A stretch of 64,000 bases of DNA, from positions 2,976,001-3,040,000 of the forward strand of contig JAPTYO010000017.1 of NCBI GenBank assembly GCA_036873135.1. The letters are read 5' to 3'. This document shows, piece by piece, positions 21,740 to 33,153 of this stretch (positions within the stretch are counted from its first letter, which is position 1; the number at the start of each line of letters is the position of its first letter). The position numbers were made by a program, and so were the translations under genes. The stretch is from Clarkia xantiana subsp. parviflora (taxonomy: Eukaryota > Streptophyta > Magnoliopsida > Myrtales > Onagraceae). The notes below the pieces were generated by a model, which made no database searches, had not been told where the DNA came from, and saw only the letters and a list, made by a program, of their open reading frames with translations.

Positions 21740-24066
21740 ATAAAGAGATATCAGCACATCAACCAGAGCCTGCTGGAGAGTCCTAACGGTCCTGACCCTC
21801 TGAGGAAGAACCACCAACACAGATCGAAGAAGAGGAGGAAGAGCCTGAACTATCAACATCCACGGGTATAGCATCCACCTGTGCAGGGGCAGGCTCATCA
21901 GCAACGGCAGCTTGACCCCTAAGAACGGCCATATAACCAGTAGCATATGGTCCAAAGTCACCCAGATCATTAACGGGAAACTGGGGATCAATACGAAAGA
22001 TGTGATCAACAAGGTACTCCCCGAACTAGTTCATCTCCTGGTTCAACCGAACGCTGTAATCAGCAGTAAGAGCAGAGGAAGCTTTGTACTCAGATACTGC
22101 AACAGCTCTCTCCTCCACCCGGCACCTTGCCTCAAGCTTTCTCAACTCCTTAGCATGGAGTGACGATGCAACATCAGCCTCACGGCGCAAACTACCCACG
22201 GTAGTCTCAAGTAGAGCCACCTGGTCCCTAAGCTCCTGCATCAGCAAGTCAGACAGGCGAGCCTTCTCAGCGGCAGTGGCAAGCTCCGCCTTCAAGGATA
22301 CCTGGTTATCCTCAAGAGCCTTCTTTTCATCTGACAGCTCAAGCGCAAGAGACGACATGTTCACCATGTCGGACATACCCTGAAAATTCAACAAGTGGTA
22401 AGCAACTTAGCAAACAGTCACATGAAAGTAGAAAGGGAAGAGAAACACCACTCACAGGGACATAACGAGATAACACCCCCTGAATGAAGCGCCGGGTCTC
22501 CTTAGGAGACTTAGGTTGAGGAGCACGATCACCAGAATGCCAACCTCAGGGGTGCGCAAGGAGAAACCGCTGTCAAAGTGAAACTCCTTCAATCCAACAA
22601 AGGGAGTCCACTCAGCTCCCACGATATCCTCGTCAGTAAGGCGCGCAAAGTCCTTCCGACTCAAAGCCGGAGGCCCACCTATAAAAAGAAAGCAAGGTAA
22701 AAAAAAATACAAGCAAAGAAGCATCAATGGCATAAAGGAAAACAAACCTGACGACCGTGCCCTCGGCTGGGGGGCATGAGATGGAGAATCAGTGACCACC
22801 CCACCATCACCAGCAGGCCGCTTCCCTTTATCAGCTCTGGAAGGGTCGAGGGACGAACACCAGGGGGAGGAGGATCTGCAGCCTTCTTCTTCTTGACAGC
22901 CGAGGCCCCGGCCTCAGAGTCGGACCTCCGTGACTTGGACTTAGAAGGTCCAAAACCCTTGCCCACAGAGACGACTCTCTCAGTAACCAAGGGAGAGTGC
23001 CCTAACAACACAAGGAAAACAACATGAGAAAAAACACAAGTATACCATAAGAGGAGAAAGAAAGAAGTATACAAGAGGCCCCAGCAGCCTTCCCAGGCAT
23101 AGGGGATTTCCTCGGAGTAGAGCTGGAGGGAGCCCTCCTCTTGCTCAAATCAACCGGCGCTGCCTGCACGTTATATGTTTTCCCGTGAAACCAACCTATA
23201 AGGGAAAAACAGAAAATAAATATAGATGAGAAGACTAAGTGGCATACCGAATCCCCGGAGTGAGGAGTCAAACTAATCCCTGCCTCGTAGAGGCCTGTCT
23301 CGGTCACCAAGGACACGGGTTAGTAAGACTGGGTCTTGTGGCTCTCATAGATAGTCTTCATAGTCTCTAAGTCCACAGAAGAGAACTCCCCTAAGGCAGG
23401 CCAGCCGTCTGATCGGTCCTCATTCAGAACCGGCCAGGTAACGTATCGATCCGTGATAAAGAAGTAGTGCTTGGCCCAATGGCTCGCCGAATTTTCGCTC
23501 CGAACCACGAAACGAAGAGAAGTGTCCCACTTAACTCCGCTCAACCCAAAATAAGCAAATCAGGAATCTTTGAGGAAAGGATAGCGAGTCACGAAACTCG
23601 CGAAGCCTACCTTCTTCTGATACTGAAACCGGAAGAAGCACCGGAACAAGACTAAGGAGTACTTCCAGGAGTACCATTGGCATAGCACCCGGAAACCCAC
23701 CCAGACGCGAATAGCACTGGGGGCAAAGTTCACAGGAGAGATCCTAAAGAATCTACTCAACTCTACGAGCTCATCGCAATAAGGCAAACGCAACCCAAAC
23801 CGAATTTGGGAAGGATAGACAACAACCTTCCCCCTGGGAGGCTCTGTCACTGTCTGGCGAGTGTTTCCCAGAGAAGGGAGGAAGGGATACAAGGGCTCGT
23901 CTAAAGGACAAATGTCACCTAAGGTGACATGCTCGTTATAGTCGGACCTAGTCAGGTAGTTCTCCGACAAAGCAGCGAGACCTAAATCAAAGGCAGTGAG
24001 AAATTCCAAGCTCGAATCAGGCTCCGACCAGTGCCCTAGCTCAGTATACGGCTCAGAATCCGACAC
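21740..24066 (-). pseudogene. Antisense spliced gene of element F (Transposase_28-like, coiled coil)
   Basis: It is opposite in strand to the F polyprotein. The first readable codons (SDSEPYTELG) near 24063 correspond to the MSDSGSS start in A, but the base triplet there is GTG and an upstream exon is not clear. The exon at about 23560-24063 carries the domain: QIRFGLRLPYCDELVEL, FRISPVNFAPSAIRVWVGF, KYSLVLFRCFF. Next come KHYFFITDRYVTWP (about 23460) and FSSVDLETMKTIYES (about 23370), matching SYFFIRHSSIPWP and ... DFETLQLIQ of A. Further exons give a basic Ser-rich part (about 23090-22850), a long coiled coil at 22026-22394 (SSLALELSDEKKALED...), and an acidic Ser-rich tail to about 21740. 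Exon limits are not certain. Confidence 0.7.
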
Positions 24067-25572
24067 CGAACTAAGGGCAGGAAAGAAAGCAACGCGACGA
24101 ATAAGAAAGAAAGAGAAACTTACTCATCCTTCGAAGGATATAGCGCCTCTGCCAAGTTTGTGTACGGGGGCACCACCACGAGTATAATACCTGTCACGGC
24201 ATGACAGGTGTCAAGATAAGAAGATCTCCGGAAAAACCGGGCTTACCCCGGCACCCGACAAACAACAACCAAAAACTCAAAGGCACCCAACAAAGGTAAC
24301 AAACACGTGCTAAGGACACTACAACGATAAAATCGGGCAAAGTTACGATTATGCCCCTCAATAAAAATCAACATGCAAATGGTGCCACGACGTCAAAATT
24401 CAAGCAAGAATAGTTCAAACGAGCAAAAAACTATCTACGGGCAAACGACCAAATTTTTTTCCCCAAATTGGCGGCTATCTACGGCAATCACGTGTTCAAT
24501 CAAGAATCTGCAATCGAATATCGGCAATTCAAGTATTGACATTTTGTATCGTAACGGAAAGGAAAAGATCGGACCTTCGGAAAACCCGACCCGATGTGAT
24601 AGACGGGTCCGGAATTCGAATTTTGATGTCGCCGGAATTCAGCCCCTCGCCGGAGACTGCTCTTCGCCACCGCCGGGACCAAGCTGCGCCGGGATTCGCC
24701 TGTCCCGCCTCTGCCGTGGCTCGCCGGAACCACGGTCGCCGTCCTCCGCGCCGTCGGCGTCCCCTCTACGCCACTGCTCTCCTACGACCTCGCCTGGCGC
24801 CGCCGCAGACCAGGTTCTGCTCCGCCTTCGCCTTGGGTCACGTCGCCGTCCCTTGCCGGCCTCCTCCGTCGCACCGCTGGCCGGAATTCCACCCCTTCGC
24901 CGGAATTCTTGGCCGGCCCCCTCCCTTGGTGTGCAAGAATTCCTCCCTTGGTCTCCAAGTGTGAGGAAAAAAAAGGAAAAGATGACAATGGTGGCTAAGT
25001 GAGGTAATTTATTTACTCCTCTATATATTTGAAAAGGTGTAGGGTTTTTTAAAGTGACATAATCACAACCCTCCACTTAAAGTTAGAAGAGATCTAAGGG
25101 TTAAAGGGAAAACTATCATCTTTACCTCCCTTAGATTATGGTTAGGCACTTTTCCACCCAAGTTAACATCCTATAGGCATATTTTTTAGTATCCTATACT
25201 TAGAAAAATTTTGGACCAGAATTAAAATTTTTCCCCACTTAGAATTACCCCTTCATGAAATTGAACCATGGACTCATTTAGTCGTATTTATTTTGCATCC
25301 CCAAGCATGCGTACATTTTCCGGGCATGAGCTCGAGACAATATTGAATTTATTACATCCATCCCAGGCGGACACGTGCTTGGACGTGTGTCCGTACTATT
25401 TTGACGTTTGAAGTTCCTCTATCTTATAAGACAGGGGGCAGAGTCAGAGACACACATCCATGGATAGGTAAGGATTCCAACAAAAGGTAAAATCCCGGCT
25501 TCAAATTACGCGTGTCATACCATCCTAAAATAGAGTCAATCAAGGGCCAGGCCATTGGTTGACTCGGGGGCA
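24067..25572. other. Element F region between antisense gene start and 3' LTR, including a GC-rich block
   Basis: It should hold the promoter and leader of the antisense gene. About 24590-24960 is sharply GC-rich (CGCCGGGA, GCCGGAATTC repeats) inside otherwise AT-rich DNA and stays open in more than one frame, with no protein I recognise. A TATA-like CTATATATTTG lies near 25020. The end (CTCGGGGGCA, 25563-25572) is the polypurine tract. Confidence 0.5.
25563..25572 (+). other. Polypurine tract of element F
   Basis: CTCGGGGGCA sits directly before the TG of the 3' LTR, as CTTGGGGGCAAA does in B and D. Confidence 0.7.
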
Positions 25573-25711
25573 TGTAATGGATATACGCCCAATTTGAACC
25601 CGTTGACTTCCAAATCGTTTTATTTTGATCACCCCGCTAATGATTATAAATCGAAACTTCGACCCAAACACCCCGCCGAAACACCAACGGTCCGGACGAG
25701 GCGAAAATACT
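25573..25711 (+). repeat. Truncated 3' LTR of element F
   Basis: It starts TGTAATGGATATACGCCC and follows the 5' LTR closely up to GGCGAAAATACT, where the match stops and copia pol begins. About 600 bases of LTR are missing. The start has two extra bases against the 5' LTR (TGTAATGG against TGATGG). Confidence 0.85.
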
Positions 25712-26477
25712 AGGGATATTGGTGTCGTGGTCGAACATTAGACGTTACATTCTTTGAGGACGAATTTCCAATGCTTGGTGAAATCAAAACAGACGAAGTC
25801 TTGATTGAAATGGAGCAGAATGACAATGACAGTCAGGTCCCACTTACTTCGAGTGGGAGATTTGAGGCAGCAACGCAAGTGAATGACATGGTAAATGAAG
25901 ATGGAGACATTTTCATAGTAAATCCACTGGGAGGAGACAATCCTGCCACACAAATCACTGTTGCTGCAAGTGCGAATCAAGTTGAACCTGATAATCATGT
26001 AGCCAGACCGCTGGATGAAAATCCAATAATACCACAACTATCCATTGTTCCCAGTGGGATTGGATTAACCAACTTGGTTCCAGATCTTAGTGATCAAGGA
26101 ATTCATCTCGGAGGTAAAATCCCGAGACCGAGAGGTCGTCCAAGAAAAGTTGTAGGTCAAGGTTCTAGCACTGTCCTTGTTCCCACTGGGAGTGATGCTC
26201 CGATAAGAAGCATTATTCCGAGTGGGAGCAACATTCAGACTCAAGATGGGATTAACAAGCCTAGACGAAGTCAAATGCATCGAACTTCTCCCAAGAAGTA
26301 TCCCATCGAGAATGGTGATATTTTCACCCTAACTTCTGTTGACAAACCGGTAATGTTTCAACAAGCATTGAAATGACCTCTACCGAAGGAATGGAAGAAA
26401 GCAACTGTGGAATAGATCGCCTCAATGAAAGCCACTTCAGTATGGTCTTTAGTTGATTTACCTGCAAACCACAGAGC
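25712..26477 (+). pseudogene. Copia pol fragment: connection region and start of reverse transcriptase
   Basis: The frame runs DVTFFEDEFPMLGE then an acidic linker, PRPRGRPRK, QMHRTSPKKYPIENGDIF and, after a TGA at 26374-26376, KEWKKATVE, a stop, ASMKATSVWSLVDLPANHR. This is the stretch between integrase and RT plus the first RT block of Ty1/copia pol. It is cut at 26477 by the insertion of element E; the next RT residues (SIGAK, then VLKLKLTADG) appear at 61746. The integrase and protease that should lie upstream are absent. Confidence 0.85.
26473..26477 (+). other. Left target site duplication of element E (AGAGC)
   Basis: AGAGC lies directly before the E LTR start at 26478. AGATC follows the other E LTR at 61743-61747. 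Four of five bases agree, and joining the flanks restores the copia RT reading frame. Confidence 0.7.
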
Positions 26478-26590
26478 TGTTGAGGTCGATTCCACTTGGG
26501 GTACCTCGAGTTGATCTTCACGGATCTCGAACCTCGAACTGACTTTGTGATGCAGGCGAAACCGAATAGATTTTGAAGATTTTTGGTCGT
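26478..26590 (-). repeat. Remnant of the 3' LTR of element E
   Basis: 26478-26544 (TGTTGAGGTCGATTCCAC ... ACTGACTTT) matches 61131-61206 of the E 5' LTR closely. 26545-26590 does not match what follows there. The remaining roughly 500 bases of this LTR are not found on either side of the B/C composite. Confidence 0.75.
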
Positions 26591-27306
26591 TGTTGGATCA
26601 CGGTGGAACTCCGGTACGGACTTTGACGGCGATCCTAGCTCCTTCGCTCCACGCAATCCTGCAAGAGGGGATAGACCGGGCGGTGACCCAGAATCCCTCT
26701 CCGATGCTTAAATGAGTGTCTAGTACGGACTGGCAAGCAATAATCTCAAAAAAGTGTTTTCAACGTAAGTCATCTGAGGTGATCTGTTGCCCTTATATAA
26801 GCGAAGAGACACCTCAGTTACCTGGTGAAACGTTGGGGGTGGTTAGCCCGTATCCCGCGTATCTCGGGGGTGATCCCGCCTATCTAGGCCATGATCTCGC
26901 TTATCTCGGCCACGCCCCGCGTATCTCGGCCACGCTCCGTGTATCTTAACCACGTTCCGCGTATCTTGGCCACGCCCCGCGTATCCCGGCCTTATCCTCT
27001 GATAACGAGTCCCGACTCCCGTCGGGGACTCCAGAGTTATCTCGTTGTGTCACCGCTCGGGGCCCCTCGTCATCGTGACAGGGCCTATTCTTCTCAGGGA
27101 TTCGTCATCGGGGCCTACTTAAAGGCTTCTCATCGGGAGCTTCCAGCTCGTCTATCGGGACCGACTCTGTCGGGACCTTTCATCATCGAGACTCCCTTCG
27201 TCGGGACCCTTTACCTTGACTATCTTGGCCTTCGTTCCGGGCCCACCAGGCCTATTTGCTGTTTCCTCGCTGTTAATGGGCCTAACGGCTGTGACCGAAC
27301 CCATCA
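26591..27306 (-). repeat. 3' LTR of element B (716 bp)
   Basis: It runs from TGTTGGATCACGG to AACCCATCA on the plus strand, the same ends and length as the A LTR. On its right side is the polypurine tract, which makes it the 3' LTR of a minus-strand element. It contains the same array of GTATCTCGGCCACGC units near 26850-26990. Confidence 0.92.
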
Positions 27307-27318
27307 TTTGCCCCCAAG
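27307..27318 (-). other. Polypurine tract of element B
   Basis: On the minus strand CTTGGGGGCAAA directly precedes the TGATGGG start of the 3' LTR. The same 12 bases precede the 3' LTR of element D. Confidence 0.85.
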
Positions 27319-27697
27319 ACATGAGTGACTTTTAGTTCGTCGTGTCTTTCAACTCTCGACCCCCGACCTCCCGATATTAGGATCGGGGATTTTTCCTTTG
27401 GCTCAGTCACTCAATTACCAGTCTTCTCCATCACGTTTCCTCAGTGCTTTGTTGATAACTGCCAAATCCAAGGGGACTCCTCGATTCCCCAGTTCATTAA
27501 ATGCAGTAGATAATGAAGCGACGTTTTCGGCCCTCGTGCCTGATTTTTCGCGCCTGCTCTTTTCTGAAAAGTGCTTTTCAGGCCGTTTCATCATTACGTC
27601 CGTTGTCCTTCTGCACGTTTCATCTCAACGGTCCAGATTAAAACTCTTCGACTTCGACGACTCGGATCGAAGTGTCCCTTCAACTGTCCTCTTCACC

Positions 27698-27704
27698 TAT
27701 AAAA
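27698..27704 (+). promoter_or_regulatory. TATA box of the antisense gene in element B
   Basis: TATAAAA lies 167 bases before the ATG at 27865, in the same context as in A (CTATAAAACCCTAG). Confidence 0.6.
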
Positions 27705-27864
27705 CCCTAGCCACGGGCACAGTTTAACTTTTACCGTTTCCGAATTCTCAAAACTCTCTGCAACTTCTCTGCGAATTCAAGCCCTGCAATTTCCGAAGGC
27801 CTCAGAGTTTCTCCGGTCATCTTTCCGGCGACGCCCAGCTCATTCCTTCAACCTTCAATTCATC

Positions 27865-30540
27865 ATGTATGGTAAGGATTTTTCCTTCATTACTTGTTCA
27901 TCTTTTCCTTATTTATAGCTTTCTGAGAATCCCACTGTGTTTTCCTTGCTATTGTTACTTTTCAGACAGCGGGTCCAGCTCTGAGGGGAGAAAGCCTTTT
28001 AATTTTGATTATGCTCTGAATGAAATCTCCAATACTGCCTATGATGCAGCTCTCCGAGAGGGGTGCATCACTTCTACTTGGGAACCCCGTTTCCCGTATC
28101 CTTGGCCTCGCCCCTCGGGTAACCCTGAGGTTACTCGTCCCCAAAAAGGGGAGGTATTTGTCTCTACGGGGCAAGTATCAGCGGGGATCAGATTCCCCTT
28201 CTGTGGTAATCTGGTCGAGATGTGCCAGTATTACAAAACTCATCCAACCACCTTCTCCCCACATGCCATTCGCCTGTGGAATGCTTTCCAGGTCCTCTGC
28301 TTCCGGCAGAAATGGGTCTACAGCCTCCAACTCTTCCGAACTTTTTACGGGATGAAGTGCAACGAGGCTGGGGTTTGTGCCTTCTATCCTTGGATGCCCA
28401 AGTGGAGTAAGCAGCAGCTTGCACGGTGTAACTGGACCAATGACACCTGGAAGGTGGTCAAGGGTCGGGGACTCCTGGTTGACACGGGGTCCGACAACAG
28501 TGGTTGGAAGAGGAGCTACTTCTTCATCCAACACTCTTCGATCCCATGGCCACGATGGGAGGTGGCAGCAGACTCCCCGCCTGCCTTCCACACCTATACC
28601 GATGATGATTTCCAAACTCTTCAGCTCATCCAACTTTACCCATGGGGGGAGTCCTACACTCCCCTTGACGCCAATTCCCTCGTGGTGAACGCCGGGATCC
28701 GACTCCTCGATATTATCTCTGGGGGGCAACTTTTCAACGGCCCTTCCAAATGGTTCCCTGGGTAAACTTCTAACTCTTCTTCGTTTACTGTTTGCAGCCA
28801 AGAGGGTATCTGTGCTGACCGATCTATTCCTTAAGCAGGGGGAGACTGATGCTGTCCGCCCCTCGCGGAAGAGGAAGTCCGCCAAGAAGGCTGCTGCTCA
28901 GTCGGGGTCTCCTTCTGCGGAGCCACCCAAGCGGAAGCGGGTGGAGCTGGACCAACTCTTCGACGTCCAGACTGCTGAGGAAGGTAAAAAGCTCCAACTC
29001 GCTATTAAATCGTATAGGAGAATGGTCCCGAGGGATTTGATTCCTTCGACCAGGGAGGCTCGTATTGCTGACGTTAGACGGATCCTTCGAGGCGAAACTC
29101 CTCGTGTCCTGAAGGCGGGCTACTACCATTATCATGGGAAGGATCAATACGTCTCCCGACGCATTGTTTGGTGTAAGAATCCTGATGAACTCCCTGACTA
29201 CATTTCTGAAGCCTCTCGTCCTCCAGGTGCAGGTCGTTCAAGAGCTCCATCGGGTGCTGAAGCTTCCGCGGATGCACCGTCTTCAACAGGGGCGCCTCCC
29301 TCAGCTGGGGAGAAGACCCCGACCGGCGAGCAGTTTCGTCGGGTGGAAAGCTTGGACTCCTCCGAGGAGACCGATGAGGGTGGCTCCCTCCGTCGTCGTT
29401 GGAGGACGGGGCAGTCTCCCTTGAAACCAACCTCTCAGGGGCTGACCCCTTCATCTTCTCCGCAGCAGCGGCAACCATCGCCCATCCACAACTTCACCCC
29501 TTCCCCCGTCCGGGTCGAGACGGAGGCATGCCCTTCCACGTTTCGTCCTCCTCCTCCTGTCGCTCTCGATGGGAATTTCTATAGGCCTTTCGACCCCTCA
29601 CAAGTGAATGCCCCCTGGACTCCCATCCAGACACTGCAAGGAGTCCCGCTCAGACAAGGGGAACAGCACCAGGACCTGGCCCTGCATCTGCTGGCAGGCT
29701 CGATCCTGCCCACCACGCGGTACCCGATTTCCCTGAATCGGACTGCTATGCATCGGGATGTTAGAGAGATGTCCCTGCGTCGGATAGAGCTAAAACTTCG
29801 CTTGTCTTTTCCTTGGTAAATCTTGTTGTTTGTCTATTAACACTTTTCTTTCTTCTATTGTAGGAGCTCGGGGACTTCAACCGTCTTTTCGGGTATCTCG
29901 TCACCTATGATGAGTCCCGGGAGCGGGACCGGGCGGCCCTCGACAAGCTCAAGGAGGATCTTAAGGCTTCCCAGTCTTCGCGGGGGAAACTCGCCAAGGA
30001 GCAGGCCGCCCTTGTCCAGAAGGTTCAGGACCTCCAAAAGCAGGTCGGGGACTTCGAGGGGCTCCTAAGGCACGAGCGACAGGAGAGGCAGGAGAGGCAG
30101 GCTGCTGAGGACAAGCTGGTCCTCGAGAAGAAGGCTCTGGAGGAGCAAGTCGCGGGGTTTCCTGCGCAGCTGGTCGAGGCGGAGGCCAAGGGCAGGGAGG
30201 ATTATCGGAGGTCTGAGGACTTCCAGGCTGATGCTTTGAAGTTCTTTGGCGCGGAGGTGGAGAACACTCTCTTCAATGCGGTTGAGGAGCTCCACCTGGA
30301 GTATGGCGACACCATCAATTTTGACAAGTCTCCTTCCCTCGCTCCCTTTGCGAAGAAGTACTTTGCTCTTTCCGAGGAGAGTTATGGGGGGAGTACCCCC
30401 GTAATTGCCGAAGATGCCTATGAGCTTCCAAGTGCGGATGCCCCGATAGTCGATCCTCCCGAGGCCAACCATGTGGAACCTTCTGCTATCGACTCCGCGG
30501 ACCCAGCTCCTTCCGATGTTGCCGACAAGGACCAAGCTTA
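27865..30540 (+). pseudogene. Antisense spliced gene of element B (best preserved copy)
   Basis: Exons: 27865-27871, 27966-about 28761, about 28799-29789 and about 29866-30540. The first exon reads ATGTATG and the intron starts GTAAGG, as in A. The protein has the Transposase_28-like domain (FDYALNEIS, GIRFPFCGNLVEM, SPHAIRLWNAF, SYFFIQHSSIPWP), NLS-like RKRKSAKK and PKRKRVE, a Ser/Pro-rich linker, the coiled coil (DFNRLFGYLVTYDESRERDR, EKKALEEQVAGFPAQL) and the full acidic tail ending DKDQA with a stop at 30538-30540. The splice phase between exons 2 and 3 does not close cleanly, which may reflect an indel near 28750. A deletion near 28685 shortens the domain against A. I classed it as a pseudogene for that reason; otherwise the exons are open. 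Confidence 0.75.
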
Positions 30541-30714
30541 ACCGTTTATCTTTAGAGTCCTTGTATTTTCTTCTCTTTTGTCATCATCGGTCCTTTGAGC
30601 CCTTATAAGACTTTCTCAGTTCCGATTTTCTCGATGCACTTCTCCAAGTGGCTTTACTATACTTGCTTAGGTCGATACTTCGACACTTAAGACATTTTCG
30701 TACGTCATTCCCGA

Positions 30715-31385
30715 CGATTTACTAATTTGCGCCACTTAAGGCGACTTATCATCATGCACCACTTAAGGCGACTTAATCTCGTGCATCACTTAAGACGGCT
30801 TAATATCGTGCACCATTTAAGGCGACTTTTCAAGACTTAGAATAAATCCAAAATACATGCATCACTTTAGACGACTTAATCTCGTGCATCACTTAAGACG
30901 GCTTAATATCGTGCACCACTTAAGGTGACTTTTCAATACTCAGAATAAATCTAAGAATCGTGCACCACTTAAGGCGACTTTTTCGTGCGCCACTCAAGGC
31001 GACTTTATAAAGCTTAGAGTAAATCTAAGAATCGTGGACCACTTAAGGCGACTTTTTCGTGCACCACTCAAGGCGACTTTATAAGGCTTAGAGTAAATCA
31101 AAGAATCGTGCACCACTTAAGGCGAATTTTTCGTGCACCACTCACGGCGACTTTATAAAGCTTAGAGTAAATCTAAGAATAATTCTGATCGGAAGCAACC
31201 TCTTTATTCATTGATGGCACAAATTTGGCTTACATCGAATTAAACGATACACAGCATACACCACTTAAGGCGATTTTACATCGGGCACCACTTAAGGCGA
31301 CTTTATCGGGCACCACTTAAGGCGACTTTCTTCGGGCACCACTTAAGGCGACTTTCTTCGGGCACCACTTAAGGCGACTTTCTTC
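30715..31385 (+). repeat. Tandem repeats of element B (CACTTAAGGCGACTT type)
   Basis: The same unit and place as in A, between the antisense gene end and the pol stop. It is longer than in A, with extra copies of a segment reading CTTAGAGTAAATCTAAGAATC. Confidence 0.85.
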
Positions 31386-33153
31386 AAGCATGGTGTTTCT
31401 TCAAGTGTTCGCCACTGAAAGAATGCTTTAACGTTCTGCCATCGAGGTCTTCCAACTTATACGCATTTGGGGCTGGCATCCCCACGACCTTATAAGGTCC
31501 TTCCCATTTTGGTGACATCTTGTTGATTCGATCCAAAAGGGTGAACTCATTGTGACGCCAAACCAGCTCCCCGACGAAGAAATGTCGGGACTTCACTCGC
31601 CGATTGTAGTACCTGGCCGCCACCAAACACATTCGAGCTTGGACATCATCGGCTTCCGGCCTCTTTTCTTCGAGTAAGTCCAAGTCCAGACGTCTCATCT
31701 CATCATTCGTCAAGGGCTCGTAATATCTCATCCGATGGGACGCCACAACTACCTCCACGGGGGCAACAGCCTCCGTGCCATAAACGAGGCCAAACGGAGT
31801 CTCCCCGGTTGATCGTTTGGGTGTCGTTCTAACAGCCCAAAGCACGTTTTCCAGTTCGTTCAGCCATTTTCCCTTCAAGGCATAGACCCTCTTCTTGAGG
31901 CCGTCCATCACGATTTTGTTGGCTGATTCTACCTGGCCATTAGTCTGAGCATGGCGCACAGAAGCTGTCCGATGCTCGATGTTCAACTCCTCCAGGTACT
32001 CCCTCACCTGAGAGCCGTTAAACGGTGGACCATTGTCGCTGATCACCACCTTAGGAATCCCGTATCTGGACACAATATGGGTCTGGAGGAACTTGACGAT
32101 CTGATTCCCCGTCGTTCTGGCCAACGCCTTTGCCTCTATCCATTTCGAAAAATAATCGATAGCTACAAGTAAATACTTACAATGGCCTTGTGCTTGTGGA
32201 AGAGGTCCCACCAAGTCGATGCCCCACTGCGCGAAGGGCCAAGCGCTCTTGATGGATGTCAGATTAGCGGCCGGAGCCACAATACTCGGGGCATACCTCT
32301 GGCACGCGTCACAGGATCGGACCAACGCCGTCGCTTCCTTGTTCATCGTAGGCCAATAATAGCCCAAGTTCAACACTTTCCTCATAATTGATCGGGCCCC
32401 TTCATGACAAGCCGCGACCCCTTCATGCACCTCCTTCAGGATTCGGTTGGTGTCGGGCTCTGTTACACACTTCAAGTACGGAGTCGAGAACCAACCCTTC
32501 TTGTATAGCTGGTTATCCAGCATCACATAATTAGCCGCGATCCGACGTATCCTGTCGGCTATTACTTTATCATCGGGGACTGCCCCCGTAGTCAGGTACG
32601 CGACTATCGGGGTCATCCAAGTGGGCTCCTCCTCCGATCTTGCCTCAATGGTACACACCTGTGTCGGGTCGATGGTCGAAAAGATCACCTTCTCCAAGAA
32701 GTGCACCTTCCGATTTTCTTCCAAGGGTGCCCCCAGGGCAAATTTGCTTAAGGCGTCTGCCTCTACGTTTTCCTCCCTCGGGATTGCCTCGATAACGAAG
32801 CTTTTAAAGCTCTCCTTCAGGGCTTGTACCTCGCGTAGGTATTTCTTCATTATCGGATTCCTTGCTTCGTATCGCCCTTGAACCTGGTTCACGATTAAAG
32901 CTGCGTCACACTTCACTCTCAAATGATCAACTCCAGTGCCTTTAGCAATTTTTAGACCCGTGATGAGAGCTGCATACTCCGCTTCGTTGTTTGTGGCCTT
33001 GAATGTTAAAGCCAAGGCGTATCGGAGCGGTTCACCTTCATACTCCTCTCTAGGATCTGTATCTGTCTGGAGGACAGTCATGGCCTCTCGCCTTCTCCTC
33101 CGGGTGGCATTAACATAACATTTTCGGGAGGCTACCTGGTCACCCTTGACCTC
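31384..33153 (-). pseudogene. Element B pol with in-frame loss of RT and first RNase H
   Basis: The frame passes from the protease end (TDTDPREEYE) straight to the middle of the archaeal-type RNase H (GEPLRYALALTFKATNNEAE), then through the integrase zinc domain and core (WGIDLVGP, ISDNGPPFNG, QVESANK) to a complete C-terminal tail and stop. Against copy C, about 1.65 kb (equivalent to 37681-39333) is missing and the frame is kept. Without RT it cannot copy itself. A TGA at 33154-33156 separates it from the upstream protease part, in the same frame. Confidence 0.88.

Larger units (their letters stand above)
16326..25711 (+). mobile_element. Element F: non-autonomous Tat-related LTR retrotransposon with Gag-PR-Gag' polyprotein
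   Basis: Order: 5' LTR, primer site, gag, protease, second gag-like module, tandem repeats, antisense gene, polypurine tract, and the first 139 bases of a 3' LTR. The sense gene ends at 20458 and the antisense gene begins to be readable near 21740, so there is no room for RT, RNase H or integrase. The 3' LTR is cut at 25711 and followed directly by copia pol, so no target duplication can be tested. Its design is the same as that of element E. Confidence 0.85.

Noticed and set aside
24373..25076. Overlapping GC-rich open frames on both strands as real genes
   Set aside because: High GC removes stop codons by chance; no conserved motif or start context supports any one of them.
28178..28885. 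Long open frame of 235 codons on the minus strand
   Set aside because: It is the complement of the antisense gene of B, whose protein on the plus strand is conserved in other elements; this frame has no recognisable motif and is not conserved in A.
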